Source: Actinoplanes cyaneus
Lineage (GTDB): Bacteria; Actinomycetota; Actinomycetes; Mycobacteriales; Micromonosporaceae
Direction: 5' to 3'
NCBI RefSeq assembly: GCF_016862095.1
Contig: NZ_BOMH01000007.1
Span: 186,001-250,000 of the forward strand
Length of the DNA stretch: 64,000 nucleotides
Below, piece by piece: positions 52,242 to 60,992 of this stretch; within the stretch, counting starts at the first letter, position 1, and every line of letters begins with the position of its first letter. The notes beneath the pieces were generated by a model. That model did not search any database. It was given only the letters and a program-made list of their open reading frames with translations, and was not told the DNA's origin. Position numbers and translations under genes: made by a program.

Positions 52242-52661
52242 ATGGAACTCGATCCACGCGGCCAGCGCTTCGCCGCGACCATAACCAGCGTTGTCATCGC
52301 GCTCGTGCTGATCACCGGCTCCGGCTGGCTGGCACTGGCGCAGGCGGTGGTCTTCGCGATCACCGCGTACCGCCCGAAATGGGGTCCCTACGCGCTCGTC
52401 TACCGCGGCCTCTTCACGCCGAGCGGGGAGAGGGAGCCCGCCGCGCCGGTGCGCTTCGCGCAACTGGTCGGCTTCGTGTTCCTGAGCACCTCCGCGGGGG
52501 GATACCTCACGGGCGCGGAGACGCTCGGGCTTGGCGCCGCGGCGTTCGGGCTGCTCGCGGCGTTCCTCAATGCTGCTTTCGGGCTGTGCCTGGGCTGCGA
52601 GGCCTATCTGGGGATTCGTAGGCTTACAGGCAGAAACGCCGAAAGTGTCAGGAGTGTCTAG
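52242..52661 (+). CDS. DUF4395 membrane protein
   Basis: A 139-residue protein with four hydrophobic segments. Starts MELDPRGQRFAA, has PRWGPYALVYR-like PKWGPYALVYRGLF and ends with CLGCEAYLG, a CxxC at the last helix, typical of DUF4395. These proteins usually neighbour thioredoxin-like proteins, suggesting redox exchange across the membrane. Starts 7 bp after marR. Its stop shares CTAG with the stop of the convergent response regulator. Confidence 0.85.
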   Translation: MELDPRGQRFAATITSVVIALVLITGSGWLALAQAVVFAITAYRPKWGPYALVYRGLFTPSGEREPAAPVRFAQLVGFVFLSTSAGGYLTGAETLGLGAAAFGLLAAFLNAAFGLCLGCEAYLGIRRLTGRNAESVRSV

Positions 52662-53326
52662 AACTTGGGAGCGTCAGGAGCTTCGAGCAGCCCCAGGCGC
52701 AGCGCCGTCATGAGAGCCTGGGCCCGGTTCGCCGCGCCCAGCTTCTCGTAGAGCTTCGAGATGTGGGTCTTCGCCGTCGACTCCGAGACGAAGAGCTGCT
52801 TGGCGATCCCGGCGACGCTCATGCCGTCGGCGAGCAGCCGCAGCACCTGACCCTCCCGCGGGGACAGCTGCGGGCCGGACGGGGCGAGCCGGCGCTTCAT
52901 CGCCTCGGCGAGGTCCGCCGCGGTGAACGCGCTGGGCGCCGAGGCGGCGTGCCGGGCGGCCGCCACGACCTCGTCCGCCGGAGCGGTTTTCGGCACGAAC
53001 GCGCTGGCCCCGGCCTCGAGAGCGCCGAAGAGCTGGTCGTCGCCCGCATACATGGTCAGGACCACGATGCCCATGTTGGCGTTGTTCTTCCGGAGGGCAC
53101 GGGTGGCCTCCAGGCCGCTGCCGTCGGGCAGCCGCAGATCCATGATCACGACATCCGGCTGCAGCGCGCCCGCCTGGCGCACCGCCTCCGCCGCCGTCGC
53201 CGCCTCGCCGACGACCTCGAACTGCCGGTCGCGCTCGAATGCGTGTCGCAGCCCCTTACGGATCAAGTCGTGATCGTCGACAAGGAGGACCTTGGTGCGC
53301 GTCGTCGGCGCAGGACTGGTCGACAT
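52658..53326 (-). CDS. NarL/FixJ-type response regulator
   Basis: A 222-residue two-domain regulator. Receiver (10-130): D18 acidic pocket, phospho-acceptor D63, switch T91, K113. LuxR-type HTH (155-215): SPREGQVLRLLADGMSVAGIAKQLFVSESTAKTHISKLYEKL. Seven bases after the kinase gene in one operon. Target genes unknown. Confidence 0.93.
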   Translation of the reverse strand: MSTSPAPTTRTKVLLVDDHDLIRKGLRHAFERDRQFEVVGEAATAAEAVRQAGALQPDVVIMDLRLPDGSGLEATRALRKNNANMGIVVLTMYAGDDQLFGALEAGASAFVPKTAPADEVVAAARHAASAPSAFTAADLAEAMKRRLAPSGPQLSPREGQVLRLLADGMSVAGIAKQLFVSESTAKTHISKLYEKLGAANRAQALMTALRLGLLEAPDAPKF

Positions 53327-53333
53327 GCTCGGG

Positions 53334-55013
53334 TTACTCCCCTTCTGGAGCGGAAACGCTATCCCGCACGCTATCGCGCCGAGGCGGAGTTCCGAGCACT
53401 ACGGCGACGGTTGTCCCGCTGGGGTGTCTCGGGGTGATCTTGAGACGACCCCGGATGCGCTCGGCCCGTTCGGCCATGATGGTCAGACCGTACCGGCCGT
53501 CGGGTCGATTGTCGGCGAAACCCTTGCCGTCGTCAGAGACTTCGATCTCCGCGTACGGCGGATCGACGGTGCACGTGACCCACAGGTTCGCCGCCCCCGC
53601 GTGCTTGCGCGCGTTGGTGATCGCCTCCTGGGCGATGCGCAGCAGCTCCGCCTCGGTCGCGGCGGGCAGCCGTGCGGTCGACTCGTCGAACGTGAAGTGC
53701 ACGCGCAGGCCGGCGCTCGTGCCCAGCGTCCGCGCGTACTCCGCGATCGCGGCGGCCAGCCCGCCGTTGCGGTCCACCTCCGAGCGCAGCTCGAACAGGC
53801 TGAGCCGCAGCTCGGTGATCACCCGGGTCACCTCGCCGCGTAGCGCACGCAGCTCCTCGGCCGTCTCCTCGGCGCCCTCCGGCAGCGTGGCCTGGGCGTT
53901 GTCGATGCCGTAGCCGACCATCACCAGCTCCTGGGCGACCCCGTCGTGGATCTCCCGGGCCAGGCGCTGGCGCTCCTCGTTGGTCGCCAGCGACCGCACG
54001 TCGTCGAAGAGCAGCGCCGCCTCCAGCCGCAGCGCGGCCGGATCGGTCACCTCGGTCACCGACTGCACCACCGCCGGCGGGAACGCCCCCGAGGCGTCCG
54101 TCTCCAGGATCACCAGGCCGATCGTCCGCACGCCGGCGACCAGCGGGATCACCAGCGAGGAGACCTCGCCACCGCGGTGCGTGCGGGCCTGCGACCGGCT
54201 CGCCACGTGCGGCTGCTGGGTGGCCCAGGCGTCGGCGATCGCCGAGTCCGCGTCCAGCGTCGTCTCCCAGTCGACCCGCTCGGCGCCGGTCTGCGCGAGC
54301 ACCACCAGGCGCCCGCCGCCGCTGGCCGACAGCACCGCGGCGCGATGGCCAGGGGCGACCGCGCGCAGCTCCTCCAGCAGGTGCTCGGAGATGCCGCCCG
54401 GGTCCAGGGTCGCGCCGGGCAGGGACCGGGCCACGCTGCGCAGCTGGGTCAGCAGGCGGGTGGCCTCCGCGTACGGCTGGGGGGTGATCTCGGCCGGCTG
54501 CAGGAACTGGCGCATCGCCTCGGCGGCGAACGTCACGATCGCGCCGAGCACCAGCCACTGCCCGCCGGCCGCCAGATAGCCGGTGCCGGCCAGCACGGTC
54601 TTCGGGTCGGCCAGGGCGCCGCCCAGCACGATCGCCACGGCGGCGACACCGAGCAGGGCGGCGCCCTCGGTCGGCTTGCGGCGCAGCGCGGCGGTGAGCA
54701 GCGGCACGGCCAGGTAGGGCAGGATCGCCTCGGCGCCGAAGCCCTGGGCGACGCCGGTGGCGGCGTGCGCGATGAAACCTGCGGCCACCCCGGTCACGAT
54801 CACCTCGGCGCCCCGGCCGGCCGGGGCGAGGATCGGATGGTTGCGGGCCACGAAGGCGGGCAGCGCCGCGACCGCCAGCAGGGCGATCCAGCCGAGCTGC
54901 CGGGCGTCGTGGGTGGCGATCAAGGTCAGCGCGGCGACCAGCGCGAGCATGATCACGCGGGCCGCGGCTTCGAGCGGACGGATGCGCGTGGATCCGCTGG
55001 TTAGGGCTGGCAC
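53334..55013 (-). CDS. Sensor histidine kinase (HisKA_3 type) with GAF domain
   Basis: About 559 residues: five or six N-terminal hydrophobic helices (20-165) with MASE-like arrangement, a GAF domain (185-335), HisKA_3 dimerisation helix with phospho-acceptor His 356 in LAREIHDGVAQEL, and a HATPase with N-box RIAQEAITNARKHAG. It is the partner of the response regulator downstream. The signal is unknown; many membrane helices without a large loop suggest sensing in or near the membrane. GTG at 55013 is favoured, but the start is not fixed by a ribosome site. Confidence 0.92.
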   Translation of the reverse strand: MPALTSGSTRIRPLEAAARVIMLALVAALTLIATHDARQLGWIALLAVAALPAFVARNHPILAPAGRGAEVIVTGVAAGFIAHAATGVAQGFGAEAILPYLAVPLLTAALRRKPTEGAALLGVAAVAIVLGGALADPKTVLAGTGYLAAGGQWLVLGAIVTFAAEAMRQFLQPAEITPQPYAEATRLLTQLRSVARSLPGATLDPGGISEHLLEELRAVAPGHRAAVLSASGGGRLVVLAQTGAERVDWETTLDADSAIADAWATQQPHVASRSQARTHRGGEVSSLVIPLVAGVRTIGLVILETDASGAFPPAVVQSVTEVTDPAALRLEAALLFDDVRSLATNEERQRLAREIHDGVAQELVMVGYGIDNAQATLPEGAEETAEELRALRGEVTRVITELRLSLFELRSEVDRNGGLAAAIAEYARTLGTSAGLRVHFTFDESTARLPAATEAELLRIAQEAITNARKHAGAANLWVTCTVDPPYAEIEVSDDGKGFADNRPDGRYGLTIMAERAERIRGRLKITPRHPSGTTVAVVLGTPPRRDSVRDSVSAPEGE

Positions 55014-55104
55014 GTGACGGATGGTAGCGGGGATGGCGGGAAACGGCCTGTCGGCGCCGGGGCGGTCGTGAGGTTTGTCGTACGCAGCGGGTAGCCTGCC
55101 GTGC

Positions 55105-55557
55105 ATGGCGGACACCACGACCCAGTCGATCCAGGTCGCTGCCCCCATGGCCCGGGTGGCCGCGGTCATCTGCGACTTCCCGAGCTATCCCGGGTGGGCG
55201 GAGGCGATCAAGCAGGCCACGGTCGTCGAGGAGTACGAGGACGGGTATGCCGCCCAGGTCTCCTTCCGGATCGACGCCGGCGTGATGGCCGACGAGTACA
55301 CGTTGGAGTATGCGTACGCCGACGACCTGTCCCGCATCGAGTGGCACCTGGTCGCGCCCTCCAAGACGCAGAAGTCCCAGGAGGGCTCCTACGACCTGGT
55401 GGAGAACGCCGACGGCAGCACCACCGTGACGTACACGCTGGCGGTCGACCTCGCGATCGGGATGCTGGGGATGTTCCGCCGCAAAGCCGAGAAAATGATC
55501 ATCGATACGGCGCTGAAAGAGCTCAAGCGCCGCGTGGAGAGCCTGCCCGCGGCCTGA
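55105..55557 (+). CDS. SRPBCC (START/Bet v1-like) family protein
   Basis: A 150-residue lipid- or hydrophobic-ligand-binding fold. Seen: the SRPBCC pattern SIQVAAPMARVAAVICDFPSYPGW (strand plus helix) and a C-terminal helix. I recall an equivalent beside plsC/pimB' in mycobacteria (Rv2185c). Function unknown; polyketide cyclase annotation would be too specific. Followed 26 bp later by the CxxC-containing gene. Confidence 0.85.
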   Translation: MADTTTQSIQVAAPMARVAAVICDFPSYPGWAEAIKQATVVEEYEDGYAAQVSFRIDAGVMADEYTLEYAYADDLSRIEWHLVAPSKTQKSQEGSYDLVENADGSTTVTYTLAVDLAIGMLGMFRRKAEKMIIDTALKELKRRVESLPAA

Positions 55558-55583
55558 TCCGCGGGCCTTCAAGGGGAGGCGTT

Positions 55584-56636
55584 ATGGCCGGGTCGGCACG
55601 TGATGAGGCCGAGCGCCTGGTGGCCGCGATCCTCGCGAGGGCCGCTTCGGCTGCCGCGACTCGCGGTTTCGGCGATTCCCGCAGCTCCGGGGGTGTGCCA
55701 CCGGAAGGCGCTGATTCCTCGGGAGCGTCCCGTCCCGGTTCACCCGTGGGTGATGCCGCGACGGCGGTCGGCACCGTGGTGGACGGCTTCTTCGGCGTCC
55801 TCAACAACGTCGCTCGCGGTGGCGGGTCCGGCGCGGGCGCCGGCAGTGGCTGGGCGACCGGCAGTGCGGAGTGCTGCGTCTGCCCCGTCTGCCGGGCGAT
55901 CGCGGCGGCTCGCAACCCCAGCCCGGAGACGGTGTTCAAGGTCGCGACCGGCGCCGGTGACATCGCCACGGGCGCGGCCAGCATGCTCCGTGGCTTCTCC
56001 GCGCTGGCCGGCTCGGTGCTGAACGAGCGTCCCGCCCCGAGAGCATCCGGTGGGGGAGCGGCCCGGCACGCTCCGAGCGCCGACCAGGCGTGGTCCGCCG
56101 CCACCCGCACCGCCACTCCGAGCCCGGCCCCGCCGGCCGCGGCCGATCCGGAGGCGGACCCGTGGGCGGCGGCCACGGCGGAGAGCGCCCGCGAGGCCGA
56201 CGCCGCGCGGGCCCGGGCACGGGCGGCCGAGCAGGCAGTGGCGCAGGCCGTGGCCGACGCCCGGCGCACGGCAGCCGGGAGCACGGCCGCGACGGGTGCG
56301 CCCGGCAGTGCCGCCGCCCCTGCCACGTCGGGCACGAGCGAGGGCCCTGCCGCGACGGGCGGGACCGGAAGCGCTGCCACGGGCGCGCCCACCGCCGTAC
56401 CGGAAAAGGGCGAATCGGACCAAAAAGCAGACCCGGCGCCCGGAAGGCCCGCCGTGCGCAAGGCTGGAGGTGACCGGCGGAGGCCGCGGGGCGATGTCTG
56501 GTCCGTGGTCACCTCGGAGGCCGCCGCAGACGACGCGGCCGGGGGACGTAGCGTGGATCATGAGCGGGGCGCCGAGGCGCCCGAGGATCGTGGCGTGCGA
56601 CCGGGCGACGACGCCCGTGACGACGACGCGGTGTGA
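55584..56636 (+). CDS. Alanine-rich protein with a CxxC cluster
   Basis: A 350-residue, Ala/Gly/Thr/Ser-rich protein. A conserved-looking segment AECCVCPVCRAIAAAR (around 100) holds four cysteines suited to a metal site, inside a short helical domain (60-160). The rest, especially from 200 on, is low-complexity, ending in an acidic/basic tail (RRRPRGDVWS). ATG follows GGGGAGGC. I recall a related gene (DUF5304-like) before glucokinase in Streptomyces. Function unknown. Confidence 0.75.
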   Translation: MAGSARDEAERLVAAILARAASAAATRGFGDSRSSGGVPPEGADSSGASRPGSPVGDAATAVGTVVDGFFGVLNNVARGGGSGAGAGSGWATGSAECCVCPVCRAIAAARNPSPETVFKVATGAGDIATGAASMLRGFSALAGSVLNERPAPRASGGGAARHAPSADQAWSAATRTATPSPAPPAAADPEADPWAAATAESAREADAARARARAAEQAVAQAVADARRTAAGSTAATGAPGSAAAPATSGTSEGPAATGGTGSAATGAPTAVPEKGESDQKADPAPGRPAVRKAGGDRRRPRGDVWSVVTSEAAADDAAGGRSVDHERGAEAPEDRGVRPGDDARDDDAV

Positions 56637-56652
56637 AGAGGGGACGGGCAGC

Positions 56653-57603
56653 GTGACGCTGACCATCGGAATCGACGTCGGCGGCACCAAGGTGGCCGGT
56701 GGTGTGGTCGACGAGCACGGCAACGTGCTGGCGTCGACCCGCCGGCCGACACCGGCGGAGGACCCGGCCGGCACCCGGGACACGATCGCCGAGGTGGCCG
56801 CCGAGCTGGCGGCGCAGTACCCGCAGGCGACGGCGATCGGGATCGGCGCCGCCGCCTGGATCGACGCCGCCGGTTCGACGGTGCTGTTCGCGCCGAACCT
56901 GGCCTGGCGCGACGAGCCGCTGCGGGACTACGTGTCGAAGGCGGTCGGCCTGCCGACCGTGCTGGAGAACGACGCGAACGTCGCCGCCTGGGCCGAGTTC
57001 CGGTTCGGCGTCGCCAAGCAGGCCGACGACTCGATGGTGATGATCACCGTGGGCACCGGCATCGGCGGCGGCATCGTGCTGAACGGCAAGCTCTGGCACG
57101 GCGCGAACGGCATCGCCGGCGAGCTGGGCCACATCCAGTCGGTGCCGGACGGGCATCCGTGCGGCTGCGGCCGCCTGGGCTGCCTGGAGCAGTATGCGAG
57201 CGGTAACGCCCTGGTCCGTTTCGCCCGGGCGGGCGCACGGCAGGAGCCGGAGCGCGCCGCGAAGCTGCTGGAGCTGGCCGGCGGGGACGCGCTGGCGATC
57301 ACCGGCCGGCAGATCACCGAGGCGGCCCGGAGCGGCGACGGTGTGGCGATGGACGCGTTCGCGCAGATCGGTTACTGGCTGGGCGTGGCCCTGGCGGATC
57401 TCGCGCAGAGCCTCGACCCGCAGATCCTGGTGATCGGCGGTGGCGTGGTCGACGCCGGCCCGCTGCTGATGGGCCCCGCCGAGCGGACGTACCGGGACCA
57501 GCTCGCCCAGCGTGACCGTTTCCCGGTCGCCGAGGTGCGTGCCGCCCAGATGGGCAACGTGGCCGGCGTGGTCGGCGCTGCCGACCTGGCCCGGCGCGCG
57601 TAA
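56653..57603 (+). CDS. glk: ROK-family glucokinase
   Basis: A 316-residue glucose kinase. Seen: ATP-binding IGIDVGGTKVAGG (5-17), catalytic Asp 107 in LENDANVAA, GTGIGGGIV, and the ROK zinc motif CGCGRLGCLEQYASG with C170, C172 and C177 plus a nearby His. Many actinobacteria use this enzyme for glucose, and it takes part in carbon catabolite repression in Streptomyces; whether that applies here is inference. GTG at 56653. Confidence 0.93.
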   Translation: MTLTIGIDVGGTKVAGGVVDEHGNVLASTRRPTPAEDPAGTRDTIAEVAAELAAQYPQATAIGIGAAAWIDAAGSTVLFAPNLAWRDEPLRDYVSKAVGLPTVLENDANVAAWAEFRFGVAKQADDSMVMITVGTGIGGGIVLNGKLWHGANGIAGELGHIQSVPDGHPCGCGRLGCLEQYASGNALVRFARAGARQEPERAAKLLELAGGDALAITGRQITEAARSGDGVAMDAFAQIGYWLGVALADLAQSLDPQILVIGGGVVDAGPLLMGPAERTYRDQLAQRDRFPVAEVRAAQMGNVAGVVGAADLARRA

Positions 57604-57620
57604 GGGCGGAGGGTCCGAGG

Positions 57621-58298
57621 ATGTCCGGGGTGCCGCTGCGCGTGCTCAGCTGGAACGTGCACGGGTTGAAGGACGACCGCGCCGCGCTCGCCGGCCTGGT
57701 CCGTGAGCTGGCCCCGGACATCCTGATCGTGCAGGAGGCCCCGCGCCGGTTCCGCTGGCGGGAGAAGTCCGCCGCCCTGGCCGACGAGTGCGGCCTGGTG
57801 GTCGGCGCCGGTGGCCTGCCCGCGCTGGGCAACCTGCTGCTGGTCAGCCTGCGGGTGGCGGTCGGCGAGACGTGGAATCTGCGCTATCCGCTGACTCCCG
57901 GCCGGCACCTGCGGGGCGCGTTCTTCGCCCGGGGCCGGGTGCGCGGCGCGTCGTTCACCGTCTCGGGCTCGCACCTGGCGACCGATCCCGCCGAGCGGCC
58001 GGCCCAGGCCGCGTTCTGGAAGGCGGAGCTGAGTGGGCTGGAGGGGCCGCTGATCGTGGCCGCCGACCTGAACGAGGGCCCCGGCGGCGGCGCCTGGCGC
58101 ACCGTGGAGGACGGGCTGGCCACCACGAAGGACGACGAGCCTACGTTCCCGGCCTCGGCGCCCAGCCGCCGCATCGACGGGCTTTTCGTCAGCCGGGACA
58201 TCACCATCGACCGTTACGAGATCATCGCGACGGATCGGGCACGTGCCGCGAGTGATCATCTACCGGTCCTCGCGGACCTTTCACTCCCTTCCGGCTGA
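57621..58298 (+). CDS. Endonuclease/exonuclease/phosphatase (EEP) family protein
   Basis: A 225-residue metal-dependent phosphodiesterase fold. Seen: VLSWNVHGLKDD (N-terminal Asn), IVQEAP with the metal Glu, SGSHLATDPAERPAQ with catalytic His, ADLNEGPGGGA with Asp/Asn, and SDHLPVLAD with the final His. All catalytic positions are present, so it is probably active. Substrate (DNA, phospholipid or phosphoinositide) unknown. 17 bp after glk. Confidence 0.88.
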   Translation: MSGVPLRVLSWNVHGLKDDRAALAGLVRELAPDILIVQEAPRRFRWREKSAALADECGLVVGAGGLPALGNLLLVSLRVAVGETWNLRYPLTPGRHLRGAFFARGRVRGASFTVSGSHLATDPAERPAQAAFWKAELSGLEGPLIVAADLNEGPGGGAWRTVEDGLATTKDDEPTFPASAPSRRIDGLFVSRDITIDRYEIIATDRARAASDHLPVLADLSLPSG

Positions 58299-58323
58299 GC
58301 CTCACGTCTGGCAGGATCGCCGG

Positions 58324-59664
58324 GTGCACGACTCCCCGGACCCGGGCGACCGCCGCGACGCCGTCTGCGTCGTGGGCGCCGGCGCCAGCGGCCTGACCGC
58401 CGTCAAGAACTTGCTCGAGCTGGGCTTCCAGGTCGACTGCTACGAGCGGGAGACCGCCGTGGGCGGCGCCTGGAACTGGCGTCACGACCGCAGCCCGGTC
58501 TATGCGGGCGCCCACCTGATCTCGTCGCGGCCGCTCACCGAGTTCCCGGATTTCCCGATGCCGGACACCTGGCCGGACTACCCGCACCACAGTCAGGTGC
58601 TGAGCTACCTGGAGCGGTACGCCGCGCACTTCCGGCTGGGCGAGCACGTCTGGTTCGGGACAGAGGTGGTCTCCGCGGTCCCGACCGGCGACGGCGGCTG
58701 GGAGGTGACCACGCAGTCGACCGGGGGCGGCTCGTCCCGTACGTCCCGTTACGCCGCGCTGGTCGTCGCGAACGGCCACAACTGGGATCCGCGCCGGCCC
58801 ACCATCCCGGGGGAGTTCCGGGGGCGGGTGATGCACTCGTCGGCGTACAAGGACCCGGCCGTCCTGCGCGACCGGAAGGTGCTGGTCATCGGCGGCGGCA
58901 ACACCGGCTGCGACCTCGCCGTGGAAGCCGCCCAGCAGGCCCGTCAGGTGTGGCACTCGACGCGGCGCGGGTACTGGTACGCCCCGAAGTACGTGCTCGG
59001 CCGCCCCGCCGACCAGGTCAACGACCGCCTGCTGAAGTGGCGGCTGCCGTTGCGCCTGCGGCAGTGGCTCTACCGCCGCACGGTCGCGATGACCACCGGC
59101 GACCTGACCCGCTTCGGGCTGCCCGAGCCGGACCACCAGCCGTACGAGAGTCACCCGATCGTCAACAGCCAGCTCCCGTACTACCTGGGCCACGGCCGGA
59201 TCACCCCGGTGCCGGACGTGACCGCGTTCGACGGCTCCGCGGCCGAGCTCGCCGACGGCCGCCGCATCGAGCCCGACCTGGTGATCACCGCGACCGGCTA
59301 CCGTCCGCGCTTCGAGTTCCTCGCCCCCGAGCTGCTCGACGCCGACGAGCAGGGTCGCCCCGACCTGCACCTGCACACGTTCGCCCGCAAGCACCCGACG
59401 CTCGCCGTGATCGGCCTCGTCCAGCCGGACTCCGGGGTGTTTCCGCTCGCCCACTGGCAGAGCGTGGCGACCGCGCGGTGGCTGCGGCTGCGCCTCACCG
59501 ACCCGGCGAGGGCCGCCGCGGTCCAGCAGAAGGAGTCGGCCAAGCCGCTGGCGTCCTGGTCGAAGCGGCGGGTGGTGAAGACCGAGCGGCACTGGTTCGA
59601 GGTCGACCACCTCGACTATCTGCGCTCGCTGGAGAGTCTGCTCAACGAGATGGAACCGGCATGA
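58324..59664 (+). CDS. Flavin-containing monooxygenase
   Basis: A 446-residue FAD/NADPH oxygenase. Seen: FAD-binding GAGASG (18-23), FMO signature FRGRVMHSSAY, and NADPH-binding VIGGGNTGCDLA. Likely substrates are soft nucleophiles (N, S) or ketones. It is followed without gap (ATGA) by an alpha/beta-hydrolase-like gene, a pairing that could suit a Baeyer-Villiger-type oxidation then ester cleavage, but the hydrolase lacks a nucleophile. Confidence 0.9.
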   Translation: MHDSPDPGDRRDAVCVVGAGASGLTAVKNLLELGFQVDCYERETAVGGAWNWRHDRSPVYAGAHLISSRPLTEFPDFPMPDTWPDYPHHSQVLSYLERYAAHFRLGEHVWFGTEVVSAVPTGDGGWEVTTQSTGGGSSRTSRYAALVVANGHNWDPRRPTIPGEFRGRVMHSSAYKDPAVLRDRKVLVIGGGNTGCDLAVEAAQQARQVWHSTRRGYWYAPKYVLGRPADQVNDRLLKWRLPLRLRQWLYRRTVAMTTGDLTRFGLPEPDHQPYESHPIVNSQLPYYLGHGRITPVPDVTAFDGSAAELADGRRIEPDLVITATGYRPRFEFLAPELLDADEQGRPDLHLHTFARKHPTLAVIGLVQPDSGVFPLAHWQSVATARWLRLRLTDPARAAAVQQKESAKPLASWSKRRVVKTERHWFEVDHLDYLRSLESLLNEMEPA

Positions 59665-60443
59665 CCGCTTTTGATCTGCTCCGGTTCGAGGACTGGACGA
59701 ACCCGGTCCCGCCCGCCGACCGTGAGGTCGTCTCACTGCTCCCGGAGGAGGACGACGGCCGCCCGCCGCTCCTGTTCGTCCCCGGCCTGGGCCACGGCGC
59801 CTGGGCGTTCGCCGAGCACTGGCTCCCGCACGCCGCCGGCCGCGGTTTCCCGGCGCACGCCCTCACCCCGCGCCCCGGCGGTGACCTGCGCGCCCAGGTC
59901 CACGACGTGGTGCAGACCGCCGCGTCCCTGCCCCGCCAGGCGGTGCTGATCGGCCACGGCGTCGGCGCGCTCGTGGTCGCGCGGGCGCTGGGCCGTTACC
60001 CGGCACGGGCCGCGGTGCTGGCCGCGCCGGTGCTCGGCGGCTGGTCCGCGCTCGGCTCGGCCCTGCGCGCCAACCCGGGCGGCACGCTGCCCGCGCTGGT
60101 CGGCGGTCGGCTGAGCCTGTCCGCGCGCCAGCTCTTCCAATCCGGCCCGCCTGCCCTGACCGCGGAGCAGATCACCGGCTACCTGTCCCGCCTCGACCCG
60201 AAGCCCCGCGCCGAGCTCCTCCGCCGGGCCACCCCGCCACGCCCGGTCGGCGACGCCCCGGTGCTGGTCATCGGCAGCCCGGACGACCGCGTCGTCGCCC
60301 GTCCGGCCCTCGACCGCGCGGCCGCCGCCTACTCCGGCGCGCCGCTGATGTTCCCCGGCATGGGCCACGACCTGATGCTCGAGGCCAGCTGGGCCGAACC
60401 GATCGACGCGATCCTCGACTGGCTGACGAAACAGATCAAATGA
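59661..60443 (+). CDS. Alpha/beta-hydrolase-fold protein lacking the nucleophile Ser
   Basis: A 260-residue protein. Fold features are clear: LLFVPGLGHGAWAF (oxyanion turn), VLIGHGVGALV at the nucleophile elbow, VLVIGSPDDRVV, and MGHDLMLEASW with the usual catalytic His. The elbow reads GHGVG, so the Ser of GxSxG is Gly. It may be non-catalytic, or use another residue. ATG overlaps the monooxygenase stop. Its last three codons (QIK and stop) lie in copy C of the 150-bp element. Confidence 0.85.
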   Translation: MTAFDLLRFEDWTNPVPPADREVVSLLPEEDDGRPPLLFVPGLGHGAWAFAEHWLPHAAGRGFPAHALTPRPGGDLRAQVHDVVQTAASLPRQAVLIGHGVGALVVARALGRYPARAAVLAAPVLGGWSALGSALRANPGGTLPALVGGRLSLSARQLFQSGPPALTAEQITGYLSRLDPKPRAELLRRATPPRPVGDAPVLVIGSPDDRVVARPALDRAAAAYSGAPLMFPGMGHDLMLEASWAEPIDAILDWLTKQIK

Positions 60444-60589
60444 CAGATTCCCATGTCCTGGGTCCGCCGTGGTCGAGGTCCGCCGCTCCCGCGGGGACCC
60501 TTCCGGGCTGAGCAGGGCGCTGGCGCGCCCTGAACGCTCACCCCTCCAGGGCGATCTCCGTGGGTGGTCGCGGTCAGGGCAGAAAGCCC
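60432..60589 (+). repeat. 150-bp intergenic element, copy C
   Basis: Apical stem GGGCGC-TGGC-GCGCCC at 60515-60530, flanked by TGAGC/GCTCA pairing where copies A and B have GGGCTT/AAGCCC. Shares CTCCCGCGGGGACCCTTCC, CCAGGGCGATCTCCGTGG and GGTCAGGGCAGAAAGCC with the others. Begins inside the last codons of the hydrolase gene. Confidence 0.85.
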
Positions 60590-60660
60590 CGTCGGTGTCC
60601 ACGGACGTGACCGGTTCGCACCCCGGCAAGCGGTCGCCGAGATCGACGGCACCCCGTCCA

Positions 60661-60706
60661 CATGCGGGATCGAAGCGGGTCCGCATGCGGGATCGAAGCG
60701 GGTCCG
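60661..60706. repeat. Tandem 23-bp direct repeat
   Basis: CATGCGGGATCGAAGCGGGT plus CCG occurs twice in a row, 60661-60683 and 60684-60706, without mismatch. Confidence 0.85.
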
Positions 60707-60778
60707 CACGCGATGCCGCACCGCGACACGCCTCCGCGAGGTGATCCCCGCTCAGGCCCCAGCCGCGCCCCCGCCCCC

Positions 60779-60831
60779 GGCTGGTGCTCATGGTCGTTAT
60801 TCGTGCCTCATAACGCCCATGAGAACCAGCC
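60779..60831. repeat. Palindrome of the GCTGGTGCTCA family
   Basis: GGCTGGTGCTCATGGTCGTTAT (60779-60800) faces ATAACGCCCATGAGAACCAGCC (to 60831). The loop TCGTGCCTC is the reverse complement of the GAGGCACGA loop at 28784, so this member is inverted. Confidence 0.85.
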
Positions 60832-60992
60832 GGGACCGCGCGCCGCGCGGTGGCCCGGTGCGGGCTGCCGGTCGCGTCGGGCTGGGCGAGCGGTCGCGCT
60901 GGGCTGGGGGCAGGTCGGGCTGGGTGGCTGGGCGTGGCCGGGGGAGGGGCGGGCGCTTCGAGGGCGACGTGCGCCGGCTGCGCAGGGTGAGG

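Larger units (their letters stand above)
60444..60992. other. Intergenic region with repeat elements, no gene seen
   Basis: 549 bp between the convergent hydrolase and otsA genes. Holds copy C of the 150-bp element (60432-60589), two direct 23-bp repeats (60661-60706), a palindrome (60779-60831) and a G-rich stretch (60840-60960). No credible gene. Confidence 0.8.

Noticed and set aside
58222..59736. A 504-codon open frame on the minus strand
   Set aside because: Antisense to the flavin monooxygenase; no motif.
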